Shown here: one piece after another, positions 34,262 through 42,455 of the stretch
Numbering within the stretch: position 1 is the stretch's first letter
Layout of the letters: every line of letters starts with the position of its first letter
NCBI GenBank assembly: GCA_017437005.1
Contig: JAFSBZ010000014.1
Coordinates: forward strand, 1 to 64,000
From: Clostridia bacterium
GTDB taxonomy: Bacteria; Bacillota; Clostridia; Oscillospirales; Acutalibacteraceae
DNA length: 64,000 nucleotides
Reading direction: 5' to 3'
Program-made: the position numbers and the translations under genes
Notes under the pieces: model-generated
What the model was told of the DNA's origin: nothing
The model's input: the letters and a program-made list of their open reading frames with translations, nothing else
Database searches by the model: none

Positions 34262-35197
34262 ATGAAAAATATAATATCACTCACTCTATCAATAGCTATT
34301 TTGTTTTCTTTTGTTGCTTGCAATACCAATAGCACCTCATCAAACATAAGTAACGCAACTAATTCTTCAATTACTGAAAGGAAATTATGCGCTAATTGTA
34401 ATGAAATAATACTGTCAAAAGATCGATTTTGCGGAAAATGCGGTTTTGCAACTAATAATAAAACGTGCTCTAATTGCGGTGAAGAAGTAGCATCAAACAA
34501 TAAGTTTTGTAGAAAATGCGGCAATTCCATAGAAAGTAACGTTGAAGATTCCTCAGGTATCCATGCTGATACATATAAACCAAATACAAATTCCAATGTT
34601 AACATTGATAATTCCACCATATCAAACAGTTCGCAAGAAACTCCTTCAAAAATTGAAAAAGTATGTACCGCAGCTTTTTGTAACAATGCTATAAGTGGTA
34701 CAGGCAGTTACTGTTACGAACATACTTGTTTAAAAAGCGGCTGTGCAGCACAAAAAGCATCGTCAAGCGAATATTGTCTTTTACACAAGTGCTTTGCTGC
34801 TAATTGTTCAAATGTCAAAAACGGAGCGGGCGAATATTGCTATGTACATACATGTACTTACGGTAATTGCATGTCACAAAAATCATCGTCTACAAACTAC
34901 TGTTTTTCTCATAAATGTATGGACTCCACCTGTAAAAATGCTAAAAGCGAATCGGGGATTTATTGTTACGAACATACTTGTATAAAAAATGGTTGCATAC
35001 TGCAAAAATCGTTTTCTTCTAACTATTGTCCTACACACAAATGTATGGTATCCGGCTGCGAAAATGCAAAGCAAGGTGAAGGTTATTATGGAACTACTTT
35101 TACAAATTGTAACTATTGTTATGAGCATACATGTAAGAAAAGCGGTTGCACATCACAAAAAACAAGTATGTCAGAATATTGCACTATACATAAATAA
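34262..35197 (+). CDS. Lipoprotein with two zinc ribbons and eight Cys/His finger repeats
   Basis: 311 residues, about 30 Cys outside the lipobox. Signal peptide with lipobox FSFVAC (Cys 20). Two zinc ribbons follow: CANC...CGKC and CSNC...CRKC (about residues 42-92), each CxxC-x(10-12)-CxxC. After a Ser/Asn-rich linker come eight repeats of about 22 residues (about 134-311) with the pattern C-x4-C-x(9-10)-C-x2-H, alternating between an A form (ends YCYEHTC) and a B form (ends YCxxHKC), so the real unit is an A-B pair repeated four times. Unit 7 has a nine-residue insertion. It should bind many metal ions on the cell surface. The spacing resembles WRKY19-like zinc fingers, but no family can be assigned. 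AGGAG precedes the ATG; controlled by the divergent XRE protein. Confidence 0.75.
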   Translation: MKNIISLTLSIAILFSFVACNTNSTSSNISNATNSSITERKLCANCNEIILSKDRFCGKCGFATNNKTCSNCGEEVASNNKFCRKCGNSIESNVEDSSGIHADTYKPNTNSNVNIDNSTISNSSQETPSKIEKVCTAAFCNNAISGTGSYCYEHTCLKSGCAAQKASSSEYCLLHKCFAANCSNVKNGAGEYCYVHTCTYGNCMSQKSSSTNYCFSHKCMDSTCKNAKSESGIYCYEHTCIKNGCILQKSFSSNYCPTHKCMVSGCENAKQGEGYYGTTFTNCNYCYEHTCKKSGCTSQKTSMSEYCTIHK

Positions 35198-35225
35198 ACG
35201 TAAAATTAAACATAAGCACTAAATA

Positions 35226-35264
35226 AAAACGGAGTGTTCTAATAGAACACTCCGTTTTGCTTTT
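35226..35264. terminator. Bidirectional terminator
   Basis: Fifteen-base-pair stem (35226-35240 with 35244-35258, three-base loop) with T-rich tracts on both strands. It ends the zinc-finger lipoprotein gene and the convergent hexuronate operon. Confidence 0.85.
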
Positions 35265-36443
35265 TTACCAATTTACCTGCCAGCGCTTTGAATATTTACC
35301 ACTTGCGTGTTTTGTGGCTGTGGGGTCATTGGTTTTTGAGTTTTTTTGCTTTTCGCTTAAAATTGCGTCAAATTCTTGTGTGTCAAACGGAAGTTTTATG
35401 GGTACTCCGCCCTTCCATGAAGAAAGATATGCCGCGTTTGAAAGAGTTAACTCGTAAATACCGTCAGTACCGGGAGAAAGTAATTCTTCACCATTTAAAA
35501 TAGCATTTACATAATTTTGAATAATCTTCATGTGGGCTTCGCCGTCTTTTGACTGACTAACGTATTCCTCATATTCACACTTAATGCTTGGGAAAAGTTG
35601 CTCGGCATTAAAGCAAATCTGACGCTCGTCATCGGGCAATTTCCACCATTTCATAGTGCCGTTTTCTACAACGATTTTGCCCTTGGTGCCCGAAATCTCA
35701 AGACGATTGGTACCCGGGAATTCACCCGTCGAGGTGATAAACATACCCGTTGCGCCGTTTTGGTAGCGGGTAAGCAAGGTTACGTCGTCCTCAACCTCGA
35801 TATTGTGGTACTTGCCTACCTCGCAGTTTGCCTGTACTTCTACGGGCATACCGCAAATCCATTGCCACAAATCAAGGTTGTGTGGCGCCTGGTTAAGCAT
35901 AACGCCGCCGCCTTCACCTGCCCAGGTAGCGCGCCAACCCGCTGAATCGTAATAACGCTGTGTGCGATACCAGTTGGTGATTATCCAGACCGTTCTTTTT
36001 AGTTCACCCAATGCACCGCTTTTTACAATCTCGCGCGTTTTTGCAAACACGTCGTTTGTGCGTTGGTTAAACATTATAACAAATTTTTTATCGGTTGTTT
36101 TTACAAGTTCGTTTATTGCACGAGCCTTGCTGACGGTAATGTCAACGGGTTTTTCAACCAAGGCGTTAAGTCCGCTTTTTAACGCATCCATAGCAATATC
36201 GCAGTGTAATTTGTGTGGTGTGGCAACAATTACTGCGTCAATCAAACCACTTGCAAACATAGCCTTGTAATCGTCAAAAATCTCTACGCTCTCGTAATTT
36301 TCTTTACAAAACTCGCGACGGGCCGATGAAATATCGCATACTGCCGAAAGCACTGCGCCCTCTACCTTACCGCCAAAAAGCGTATTAGCGTGAGCGGTAC
36401 CAATGTTACCGATACCTACAATACCTATACGAACCTTATCCAT
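35265..36443 (-). CDS. Gfo/Idh/MocA-family oxidoreductase
   Basis: 392 residues. The N-terminal Rossmann domain has GIVGIGNIGTAHANTL (dinucleotide-binding Gly pattern, residues 7-23) and the family motif EKPVD (near 98, catalytic Lys). The C-terminal alpha/beta domain holds WAGEGGGVMLNQAPHNLDLWQW (near 175-197, His as the second catalytic residue). Such enzymes oxidise or reduce sugar or polyol derivatives with NAD(P). It is a paralogue of the next gene upstream, of exactly the same length, and the last gene of the hexuronate operon. The substrate is unknown; a uronate or aldonate is likely from context. Confidence 0.88.
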   Translation of the reverse strand: MDKVRIGIVGIGNIGTAHANTLFGGKVEGAVLSAVCDISSARREFCKENYESVEIFDDYKAMFASGLIDAVIVATPHKLHCDIAMDALKSGLNALVEKPVDITVSKARAINELVKTTDKKFVIMFNQRTNDVFAKTREIVKSGALGELKRTVWIITNWYRTQRYYDSAGWRATWAGEGGGVMLNQAPHNLDLWQWICGMPVEVQANCEVGKYHNIEVEDDVTLLTRYQNGATGMFITSTGEFPGTNRLEISGTKGKIVVENGTMKWWKLPDDERQICFNAEQLFPSIKCEYEEYVSQSKDGEAHMKIIQNYVNAILNGEELLSPGTDGIYELTLSNAAYLSSWKGGVPIKLPFDTQEFDAILSEKQKNSKTNDPTATKHASGKYSKRWQVNW

Positions 36444-36470
36444 AGTAACACCTACTTTTAGATGGTCACA

Positions 36471-36500
36471 AGTCGTAGCAAACTTTGTTTTGCTACGACT
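36471..36500 (-). other. Intercistronic hairpin between the two oxidoreductase genes
   Basis: Twelve-base-pair perfect stem (36471-36482 with 36489-36500) without a following T run. It is better read as an mRNA-stabilising or processing hairpin than as a terminator. Confidence 0.5.
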
Positions 36501-36511
36501 GAGAATAATTA

Positions 36512-37690
36512 TTAAACCTTTGCGCTACCGTAAGTGCCGTTTGTATCAGCAAAAGTAGCTGTTACGTTTTCTTTCTTTTTAGAGGTAGCAACGCGCTTCA
36601 TAAGCTCTTCATAGTAAAGGTCTTCGTCAAATGGAATTTCGATTTCTTTACCCAAGAAGTCAGAAAGATGCATTGCGTTTGAAAGGATAACGCCCTTAAG
36701 ACCTTCTGCGCCTTCTGCGATAAGCGGTGTGCCGTGGAGGATTTTACCTGCCCAAGCATTTACAACGCCAATGTGCTGTGGGTTTTTGCTTTCGATTTCA
36801 ACTTCAAGATTGTGTGTCTTAACCATACCAAAAACTTCGGTGTTGGTCTTTGTAAATTCAGACTCTTTCATTTCAAATTCAGTAACGGTGAGCTTGTCAT
36901 CTTCAACAACCAATTTTGCGCCGTCCATCTGAACTTCGAAACGGTTAGAGCCCTTACCATCGCCTGTTGTAGTAATGAATACGCCTGTTGCGCCGTTTTC
37001 GTACTCAACAAATGTTGTTACGTCGTCGTCAACCTCAATGTCGTGCCATTTACCGTATTTAATCTTTGACTGAACCTTAACGGGCATACCGCAAATCCAC
37101 TGCCAAAGGTCAAGCTGATGAGGACACTGGTTAAGAAGAACACCGCCGCCTTCACCTGCCCAGGTAGCGCGCCAGTCGCTTGAGTTGTAGTAAGCTTGTG
37201 AACGGTACCAGTTGGTGATAAGCCAGTTTGTACGACGGATTTCACCGTATTTGCCCGAGTGAACAAGCTCATGCATCTTGCGGTAAACAGGGTTTGTACG
37301 CTGATTGAACATCATACCGAATACAACCTCAGGGTGTTGCTCTGATACGGCAATCATTTCACGAACCTGACGGGTATAAACACCTGCAGGTTTTTCACAC
37401 ATAACGTGAATGCCGCGCTTCATACACTCGATTGAATATTTAGTGTGGTCGTAGTGTGGAACTGCTACGAGACAAGCGTTGATAAGACCGCTGTCGAGCA
37501 TTTCGATAGCATCGGTAAAATATGTAATATTTGCATCAGGATACTTATTCTTACCAAATTCGCATCTGTCGGGGTTTTTGTCGCAAATAGCAACCAAATC
37601 TACCTCTGGGCAGTTGCCACCCATAATGTTAGAGGTGTGGCCTGTACCCATGTTACCAAAACCTATAATACCAAGTTTAATTTTATCCAT
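36512..37690 (-). CDS. Gfo/Idh/MocA-family oxidoreductase (paralogue)
   Basis: 392 residues. Rossmann motif GIIGFGNMGTGHTSNI at the N-terminus, CEKPAG near residue 98 and WAGEGGGVLLNQCPHQLDLWQW near 175-197. It shares the long stretch WRATWAGEGGGV, the DLWQWICGMPV segment and overall length with the gene at 35265, so the pair arose by duplication. AAAGGAAAA precedes the ATG. It follows a sugar isomerase/epimerase gene in the same operon. NAD(P)-dependent sugar redox chemistry is expected; the two copies may catalyse opposite or sequential steps. Confidence 0.88.
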   Translation of the reverse strand: MDKIKLGIIGFGNMGTGHTSNIMGGNCPEVDLVAICDKNPDRCEFGKNKYPDANITYFTDAIEMLDSGLINACLVAVPHYDHTKYSIECMKRGIHVMCEKPAGVYTRQVREMIAVSEQHPEVVFGMMFNQRTNPVYRKMHELVHSGKYGEIRRTNWLITNWYRSQAYYNSSDWRATWAGEGGGVLLNQCPHQLDLWQWICGMPVKVQSKIKYGKWHDIEVDDDVTTFVEYENGATGVFITTTGDGKGSNRFEVQMDGAKLVVEDDKLTVTEFEMKESEFTKTNTEVFGMVKTHNLEVEIESKNPQHIGVVNAWAGKILHGTPLIAEGAEGLKGVILSNAMHLSDFLGKEIEIPFDEDLYYEELMKRVATSKKKENVTATFADTNGTYGSAKV

Positions 37691-37732
37691 AATAAATTTT
37701 CCTTTCTATTCTAAAGCAGAATAACGAAATTT

Positions 37733-38503
37733 TTAAAAACCGCAAGATTTGAGGTAATCATAACTGCGTTTAATGCAGTCAAACTCATTTTCGCCGTGGC
37801 AGTTGTCCTGCTCTACAAGCATATACTTAACACCTGCACCTTCGGCTGCCTTAAATACGCGGTCAAAGTTAATGTTACCTTCACCTACTACTGCAATATT
37901 GTCGTTAAACTCTTTAAATGTATCGCTAAAAGCATAGTCTTTAAGATGAATTACAGGAAGTCTACCTGAAAGCTTTTCAATCCAAGCTGCAGGGTCAGCA
38001 CCGCCCGCTTGTACCCAGAATGTATCAAGTATAAAGCCGAGCTCGTCCGGTGCAAAATCCTCTGCCAAGTGCTCAAGAACGTTTTTGCCGTCAAACTTTA
38101 TAAACTCTTTAGCGTGGTTGTGATACATAAAGTATTTGCCGTTTGCCTTAACAGCCTTGATAATGTCAACATATTCGTTATAAAAATCTTTATATGTAAG
38201 ACCTTCACGACTGGTAGAAAAGTCATGATAGCCAAGACCAATGTTGTCACAACCAAAGATGTCGTGGCCCTTACAAACCTTTACGATATCCTCTTTAAGC
38301 TGTGCGGGTGGAGTATGGGTTACTACGCACTTAAGGCCGTTTTTGTCAAGATTTTCTTTAAGCCATTCGGGTTCGTAGTCACAAACACCGCTTATCTGAA
38401 CATTTTTATAACCAATGTCGGCTACCTTTTTAAGTGTTTCCGCAAAATCATCAAGATTTTTGCAATGGTCACGTAAAGTATAAAACTGAATACCTATTTC
38501 CAT
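37733..38503 (-). CDS. Sugar phosphate isomerase/epimerase (AP-endonuclease 2-like TIM barrel)
   Basis: 256 residues. TIM-barrel family with metal-binding residues visible in MYHNHAKEF (near 135), GFILDTFWVQAGG (near 165), PVIHLKDY (near 195) and VEQDNCHGENEFD (near 240). Family members (IolE, IolI, xylose isomerase-like) isomerise or epimerise sugars or inositol derivatives. GGAGGG precedes the ATG, and it begins four bases after the neighbouring isomerase gene ends. A partner for the Gfo/Idh enzymes is the usual role of such a pair. Confidence 0.85.
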   Translation of the reverse strand: MEIGIQFYTLRDHCKNLDDFAETLKKVADIGYKNVQISGVCDYEPEWLKENLDKNGLKCVVTHTPPAQLKEDIVKVCKGHDIFGCDNIGLGYHDFSTSREGLTYKDFYNEYVDIIKAVKANGKYFMYHNHAKEFIKFDGKNVLEHLAEDFAPDELGFILDTFWVQAGGADPAAWIEKLSGRLPVIHLKDYAFSDTFKEFNDNIAVVGEGNINFDRVFKAAEGAGVKYMLVEQDNCHGENEFDCIKRSYDYLKSCGF

Positions 38504-38506
38504 GCT

Positions 38507-39361
38507 TTATCCCTCCAATAAAGATTTGAATGTGGTGCAAGCATAATCGAATGCTTCTTCATTGCTACTGAATTTAATTTCACCAACAGCGCTTTCCTCG
38601 CCTTCGCGTTCAAGACCTGCAAGGCCTACAAACTCGGTAAGGTGTGGTTCCATAGTAAACACTGTGCCACCCTGAGCCAAGTATTCTGGAATAATGAGGC
38701 TATAGTTGCCATCACCCTTGCCGGGAGGCACTACAACACCGTCAGACATTCTTGCATCTTTAACGTGAACATACTTAATGCGATGCTTTAGCATATTCCA
38801 AGCTTCAGCGGTGTCTTGACCGCATTGAACAAAATTAGCGGTATCAAATACACCCTCAATTTCAGGGAAGGTATCAAGAATTTCAAGACAACGTGGAGCA
38901 ATATCACCGTAAATGCCCTTTTCGTTTTCGTGGCAGAAAGTAACTCCACTACCGCGGATAACGTCAAGCATTTTACCAAGTCTATCCATAACCTCGTTTT
39001 TGTAATCAGCGGGGTCCTTGCCCTTTGGAATAAAGAATGAGAATGCGCGAAGATTTTTAGCGTCAAGTATATGAGCAAACTCAATCATCTTTTTAAGATT
39101 TTCAAGGTGCGCTGCAAAATCGCCTGTTTCAATATCTATTTTACCAATAGAAGAACCGATAGCCCAGGTTTCAAGGCCTGCAGCGTCCATTTTTTTCTTT
39201 ACTTCACGAATTTTATCAACCTCAACACCAGCAATCCATGTGCCGTCAACGTTACGAATTTCAAGACCTGCAAGACCATTGCGGTGCATAGCCTTGATTT
39301 GTTCGTCTATCATTGGGCTTGCTTCATCAGCAAAGCCGTAAATTTTAACATTATTGTTCAT
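38507..39361 (-). CDS. Sugar phosphate isomerase/epimerase family protein
   Basis: 284 residues, a second TIM barrel of the AP-endonuclease 2 family and only distantly similar to the one downstream. Putative metal ligands lie in VTFCHENEKG (near 140), EGVFDTANFVQ (near 170), KYVHVKDARMSDG (near 195) and GGTVFTMEPHL (near 230). GAGGT precedes the ATG. It sits between uxuB and the first isomerase in a tight operon, so its substrate is probably a hexuronate-derived sugar acid. Confidence 0.85.
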   Translation of the reverse strand: MNNNVKIYGFADEASPMIDEQIKAMHRNGLAGLEIRNVDGTWIAGVEVDKIREVKKKMDAAGLETWAIGSSIGKIDIETGDFAAHLENLKKMIEFAHILDAKNLRAFSFFIPKGKDPADYKNEVMDRLGKMLDVIRGSGVTFCHENEKGIYGDIAPRCLEILDTFPEIEGVFDTANFVQCGQDTAEAWNMLKHRIKYVHVKDARMSDGVVVPPGKGDGNYSLIIPEYLAQGGTVFTMEPHLTEFVGLAGLEREGEESAVGEIKFSSNEEAFDYACTTFKSLLEG

Positions 39362-39374
39362 AATATTTTACCTC

Positions 39375-40199
39375 TTATACTCCCGAGTAAGCGGAGAAGC
39401 CACCATCCACCGGTACGGTAATGCCGGTTACAAAACCAGATTTTGTTTCGTCAAGCAACCACTCTACTGTACCCAAAAGCTCTTCTGCTTCGCCAAAACG
39501 TCCCATAGGTGTTGAACGTAAAATCTTGTCGGTACGTGGTGTTGGTGTGCCGTCTTCATTGAAAAGCAACGCACGGTTTTGGTTTGATACAAAGAAACCA
39601 GGGGCAATTGCATTTACACGGATACCCTCTTTTGCAAAGTGAACTGCAAGCCAAGAGGTAAAGTTGGTTACTGCCGCCTTTGCTGCAGAGTATGCAGGAA
39701 TTTTGGTAAGAGGACGGTAAGCGTTCATTGAAGAAACGTTAAGAACTGAACAACCCTTACGGCCAATCATATCTACCATAAATACCTGGCTTGGAAGAAG
39801 CACGCCCTTCATATTAAGGTCAAATACAAAATCAAAGCCCTTTTCGTCAATGTTAAAGAATGTGAGAAAATCCTCGGCTGTTTCGTCACCCTTTACATAT
39901 TCTTCATGAGCTGTAGTACAACGTGGGTTGTTGCCGCCTGCGCCGTTTACAAGAATATCGCACTTACCAAAATCTGCAAGTACCTGCTGGTGAACAGCTT
40001 CGATATCTGCTTTATCAAGACAGTTACATTTATAAGCCTTTGCGATGCCGCCTTTAGCGTTAATACCGTCAGCAACCTTTTTTGCCGCCTCTTCGTTAAG
40101 GTCTAAAAGCGCTACCTTTGCGCCCTTTGATGCTAAAAATTCTGCAAAACCTGAGCAAAGCACGCCGCCTGCTCCTGTTACAACTATTACTTTTTCCAT
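39375..40199 (-). CDS. uxuB: SDR-type D-mannonate oxidoreductase (fructuronate reductase)
   Basis: 274 residues, classical short-chain dehydrogenase: cofactor motif VTGAGGVLCSGFA (residues 7-19), NGAGGNN, catalytic YSAAKAAV (near 172) with the preceding Ser in VLNVSSMNAY. The length, the HEEYVKGDETAEDF insert and the neighbour uxuA match the SDR-type D-mannonate oxidoreductase of Bacillus (YjmF) rather than the unrelated E. coli UxuB. It interconverts D-fructuronate and D-mannonate with NAD(P)H. Its start overlaps the uxuA stop by one base (TAATG). Confidence 0.85.
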   Translation of the reverse strand: MEKVIVVTGAGGVLCSGFAEFLASKGAKVALLDLNEEAAKKVADGINAKGGIAKAYKCNCLDKADIEAVHQQVLADFGKCDILVNGAGGNNPRCTTAHEEYVKGDETAEDFLTFFNIDEKGFDFVFDLNMKGVLLPSQVFMVDMIGRKGCSVLNVSSMNAYRPLTKIPAYSAAKAAVTNFTSWLAVHFAKEGIRVNAIAPGFFVSNQNRALLFNEDGTPTPRTDKILRSTPMGRFGEAEELLGTVEWLLDETKSGFVTGITVPVDGGFSAYSGV

Positions 40200-41281
40200 T
40201 ACTTATTACCTTCCTTTTCAAGTGTATCCCAAACACCAAGCATATACATAATGCCGAGTGCTCTGTCATATAAACCGTAACCTGGTCTTACTGTACCTGC
40301 TTTTTCGCCCCATAAGTGTCTGCCGTGGTCGGGACGGATGTATCCGTCAAAGCCACAATCGTGGTAAGCCTTAAGTATATCAAGAATACCTGTGTCACCG
40401 TCACAGTCGCGGTGGCTGGCTTCTGAGAAATCGCCATTCTCGAAGTGCTTAACGTTACGAACGTGAGCAAACGCAATGCGGTCACAGTGCTTTCTAACGA
40501 TGTCAGCAACGTTATTATCGGGGTTAGCGTTAAGGCTACCCGAACAAAGTGTCAAGCAGTTGTAAGGACTGTCAACCATCTTTAAGAAGCGGTCAATACT
40601 TGGCTCGTCAATAAGAAGACGTGGCAGACCAAATATATCCCATGGTGGATCATCCATATGTATTGCCATTTTAATGCCTGTTTCTTCACAAACGGGCATA
40701 AGTTTTTCGAGGAAGTACTTGAGGTTTGCCCAAAGCTTTTCGTGGTCAACGCCCTCATAAGCCTTAAACAGCTCGTCAAGCTTTGCCATTCTTTCAGGCT
40801 CCCAACCCGGAAATGACATATTATATTTTTCGGTAAATTCAAGAATGTAGTTTGCCATTGCATTATAGTCGTCCTGAATCATACCCTTTTCATAGAAAAG
40901 CGCGGTAGAACCGTCTCCTACGGGGTGGAACAAATCTGAACGTGTCCAGTCAAATATCGGCATAAAGTTATAGCAAATAACCTTTACACCAAACTTTGCA
41001 AGATTACGTATTGTTTGAATATAGTTTTCAATGTACTTATCACGTGAAGGCAAACCGATTTTAATATCATCGTGAACGTTAACCGACTCAACAACGTCAA
41101 TGTTAAAGCCGTATTCGTCACACTGTGCCTTTACCTTTGCGATTTCTTCTTCGCTCCAGATTTCACCGGGCATTTTGTCGTGAAGAGCCCAAACAATTCC
41201 CGAAACGCCGGGGATTTGCTTTATGTCTTGCAGCGAGATTTTGTCATTACCCTCGCCGTACCAACGAAATGTCATTTGCAT
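40199..41281 (-). CDS. uxuA: D-mannonate dehydratase
   Basis: 360 residues, usual length. Characteristic segments: FRWYGEGNDKISLQDIKQIPG at the N-terminus, MAIHMDDPPWDIFGLPR (near 215, active-site His/Asp), FAHVRNVKHF (near 285), RPDHGRHLWGE (near 330). It removes water from D-mannonate to give 2-keto-3-deoxygluconate, the committed step of glucuronate breakdown. GGATGGTG precedes the ATG. It heads the operon uxuA-uxuB-isomerase-isomerase-two Gfo/Idh genes. The promoter region carries a dyad around the -10 and 22-bp-spaced direct repeats upstream. Uronate isomerase and KDG kinase genes are absent and must be elsewhere. Confidence 0.95.
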   Translation of the reverse strand: MQMTFRWYGEGNDKISLQDIKQIPGVSGIVWALHDKMPGEIWSEEEIAKVKAQCDEYGFNIDVVESVNVHDDIKIGLPSRDKYIENYIQTIRNLAKFGVKVICYNFMPIFDWTRSDLFHPVGDGSTALFYEKGMIQDDYNAMANYILEFTEKYNMSFPGWEPERMAKLDELFKAYEGVDHEKLWANLKYFLEKLMPVCEETGIKMAIHMDDPPWDIFGLPRLLIDEPSIDRFLKMVDSPYNCLTLCSGSLNANPDNNVADIVRKHCDRIAFAHVRNVKHFENGDFSEASHRDCDGDTGILDILKAYHDCGFDGYIRPDHGRHLWGEKAGTVRPGYGLYDRALGIMYMLGVWDTLEKEGNK

Positions 41282-41336
41282 ACGTTTACACCATCCGTTT
41301 TTAAAATTTTTTCAACAATTTTATAGGCATAGTACA

Positions 41337-41377
41337 CCATTGTTAAATACATTATACCCAATTACTTTTAACAATGG
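41337..41377 (-). promoter_or_regulatory. uxuA promoter flanked by an 11-bp-armed dyad
   Basis: Minus-strand TATAAT (41351-41356) with a weak -35 (TTCCAT, 17 bp upstream). Perfect inverted arms CCATTGTTAAA (41337-41347) and TTTAACAATGG (41367-41377) lie on either side of the -10, a repressor-like arrangement. Confidence 0.6.
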
Positions 41378-41378
41378 A

Positions 41379-41409
41379 ATTGCAAATATTATCTTTAAAC
41401 ATTGCAAAT
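41379..41409 (-). promoter_or_regulatory. Direct repeats 22 bp apart upstream of the uxuA promoter
   Basis: ATTGCAAAT occurs at 41379-41387 and again at 41401-41409, two helical turns apart and immediately upstream of the uxuA -35 region. This is a typical AraC-type activator site; the AraC gene at 43014 is the likely protein. Confidence 0.5.
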
Positions 41410-41443
41410 TGTATCAAAGTGTGGTATAATCAATCAAAACAAT

Positions 41444-41468
41444 AGGCAGAGGTACTTGACCCCTGCCT
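41444..41468 (-). terminator. Terminator of the XRE gene
   Basis: Ten-base stem with one mismatch (41444-41453 with 41459-41468), followed on the minus strand by ATTGTTTTG. It separates the XRE gene from the hexuronate operon. Confidence 0.65.
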
Positions 41469-41501
41469 GTTTATCCTAATAAAATACGGTTTTATTGCTT
41501 T

Positions 41502-42347
41502 TTATAATACTTTAAAAGTTTTTCTCAAATTTCTAGAATTATGATAATGTGTAAAGTTAGTGGGCTTTTTCATAAGTTCAGTAGCAAGAGCCAAAACTGC
41601 TACAAGTGCAGGATTTGAGTGAATATGATAAACCTTCTCCTTACCGTTTTCGGTTTCTATGCTTGCTTCCGTAATAAATTTATATTCTTTTAATTTTGAA
41701 ATTATCTCTTCGGCCCTTTCTTCTGTGATATTAAGATTAGATTTTAAAAGACTGATATTGAAAAGGTATGGCTCTATACTTTCAAGTAAAATTGCAGCAT
41801 TTAAAAAATCCTTTTCACCTAAAAATGCAAACAGCTTGCAATAATCATCGATGTTATTTAGATTTTTAAGCCAACCGTCATCTGGTTCCGGCATACACAA
41901 AAAGTATTGCAGCTTTTCTTTTAGTGACATCATAATGATACCTTCGTCAAAAATGTTTTGTGAATGTCGATATTCGTCTCCGGTCTCTTTTATTGTTTTT
42001 TTATAATTACCATCTGAAAAATGACCGTTGTTACCTGCTAACGCAAGTTGCAACACCCATAAGTACTCCATAACCTCATTAAATCGTTCAGCAACAGGTA
42101 ATTCTAATATTCTTTTAGCAAGTTCTTGTTTTATTGAAATATTATCTTCGCACTTTCTGCTAAATAATGCATCGATAGAAACCTGTAAGCAATCGGCAAT
42201 TTTAGGCAATAGCTCGCAATCAGGCGTGCCGCCGTTTTCCCATTTAGAAACAGCCTGTGCCGATACGCTTACAAATGATGCTAACTGCTCTTGAGTTATT
42301 TTCTTTTCTTTGCGAAACTTTGCTATATTTGTACCTATATTGTTCAT
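41502..42347 (-). CDS. XRE-family transcriptional regulator with C-terminal effector region
   Basis: 281 residues. N-terminal Cro/CI helix-turn-helix (about 3-62: IAKFRKEKKITQEQLASFVSVSAQAVSKWENGG). The remaining 210 residues are helical, and the part near 195-255 (NITEERAEEIISKLKEYKFITEASIE) looks like a winged helix. ATG 42347 is chosen because GGAGGT lies seven bases before it. It is upstream of uxuA on the same strand but separated by a terminator, so it is a separate unit. Control of the hexuronate operon is possible; the ligand is unknown. Confidence 0.8.
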   Translation of the reverse strand: MNNIGTNIAKFRKEKKITQEQLASFVSVSAQAVSKWENGGTPDCELLPKIADCLQVSIDALFSRKCEDNISIKQELAKRILELPVAERFNEVMEYLWVLQLALAGNNGHFSDGNYKKTIKETGDEYRHSQNIFDEGIIMMSLKEKLQYFLCMPEPDDGWLKNLNNIDDYCKLFAFLGEKDFLNAAILLESIEPYLFNISLLKSNLNITEERAEEIISKLKEYKFITEASIETENGKEKVYHIHSNPALVAVLALATELMKKPTNFTHYHNSRNLRKTFKVL

Positions 42348-42455
42348 ATATTTTACCTCCATTTTTCTTTGTAAGACCTTACATCATTATTATACATAAA
42401 CTTATGGTTGAGTTCAACATAGGCGTATTTGATAAAAAACAACCAATGTTTGAGA

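Noticed and set aside
41402..41430. Plus-strand TTGCAA-17-TATAAT pointing toward the XRE terminator.
   Set aside because: It would make only a transcript of a few dozen bases before the hairpin at 41444-41468. The TTGCAA belongs to the direct repeats of the uxuA control region, so it is probably fortuitous; 5' end mapping could change this.
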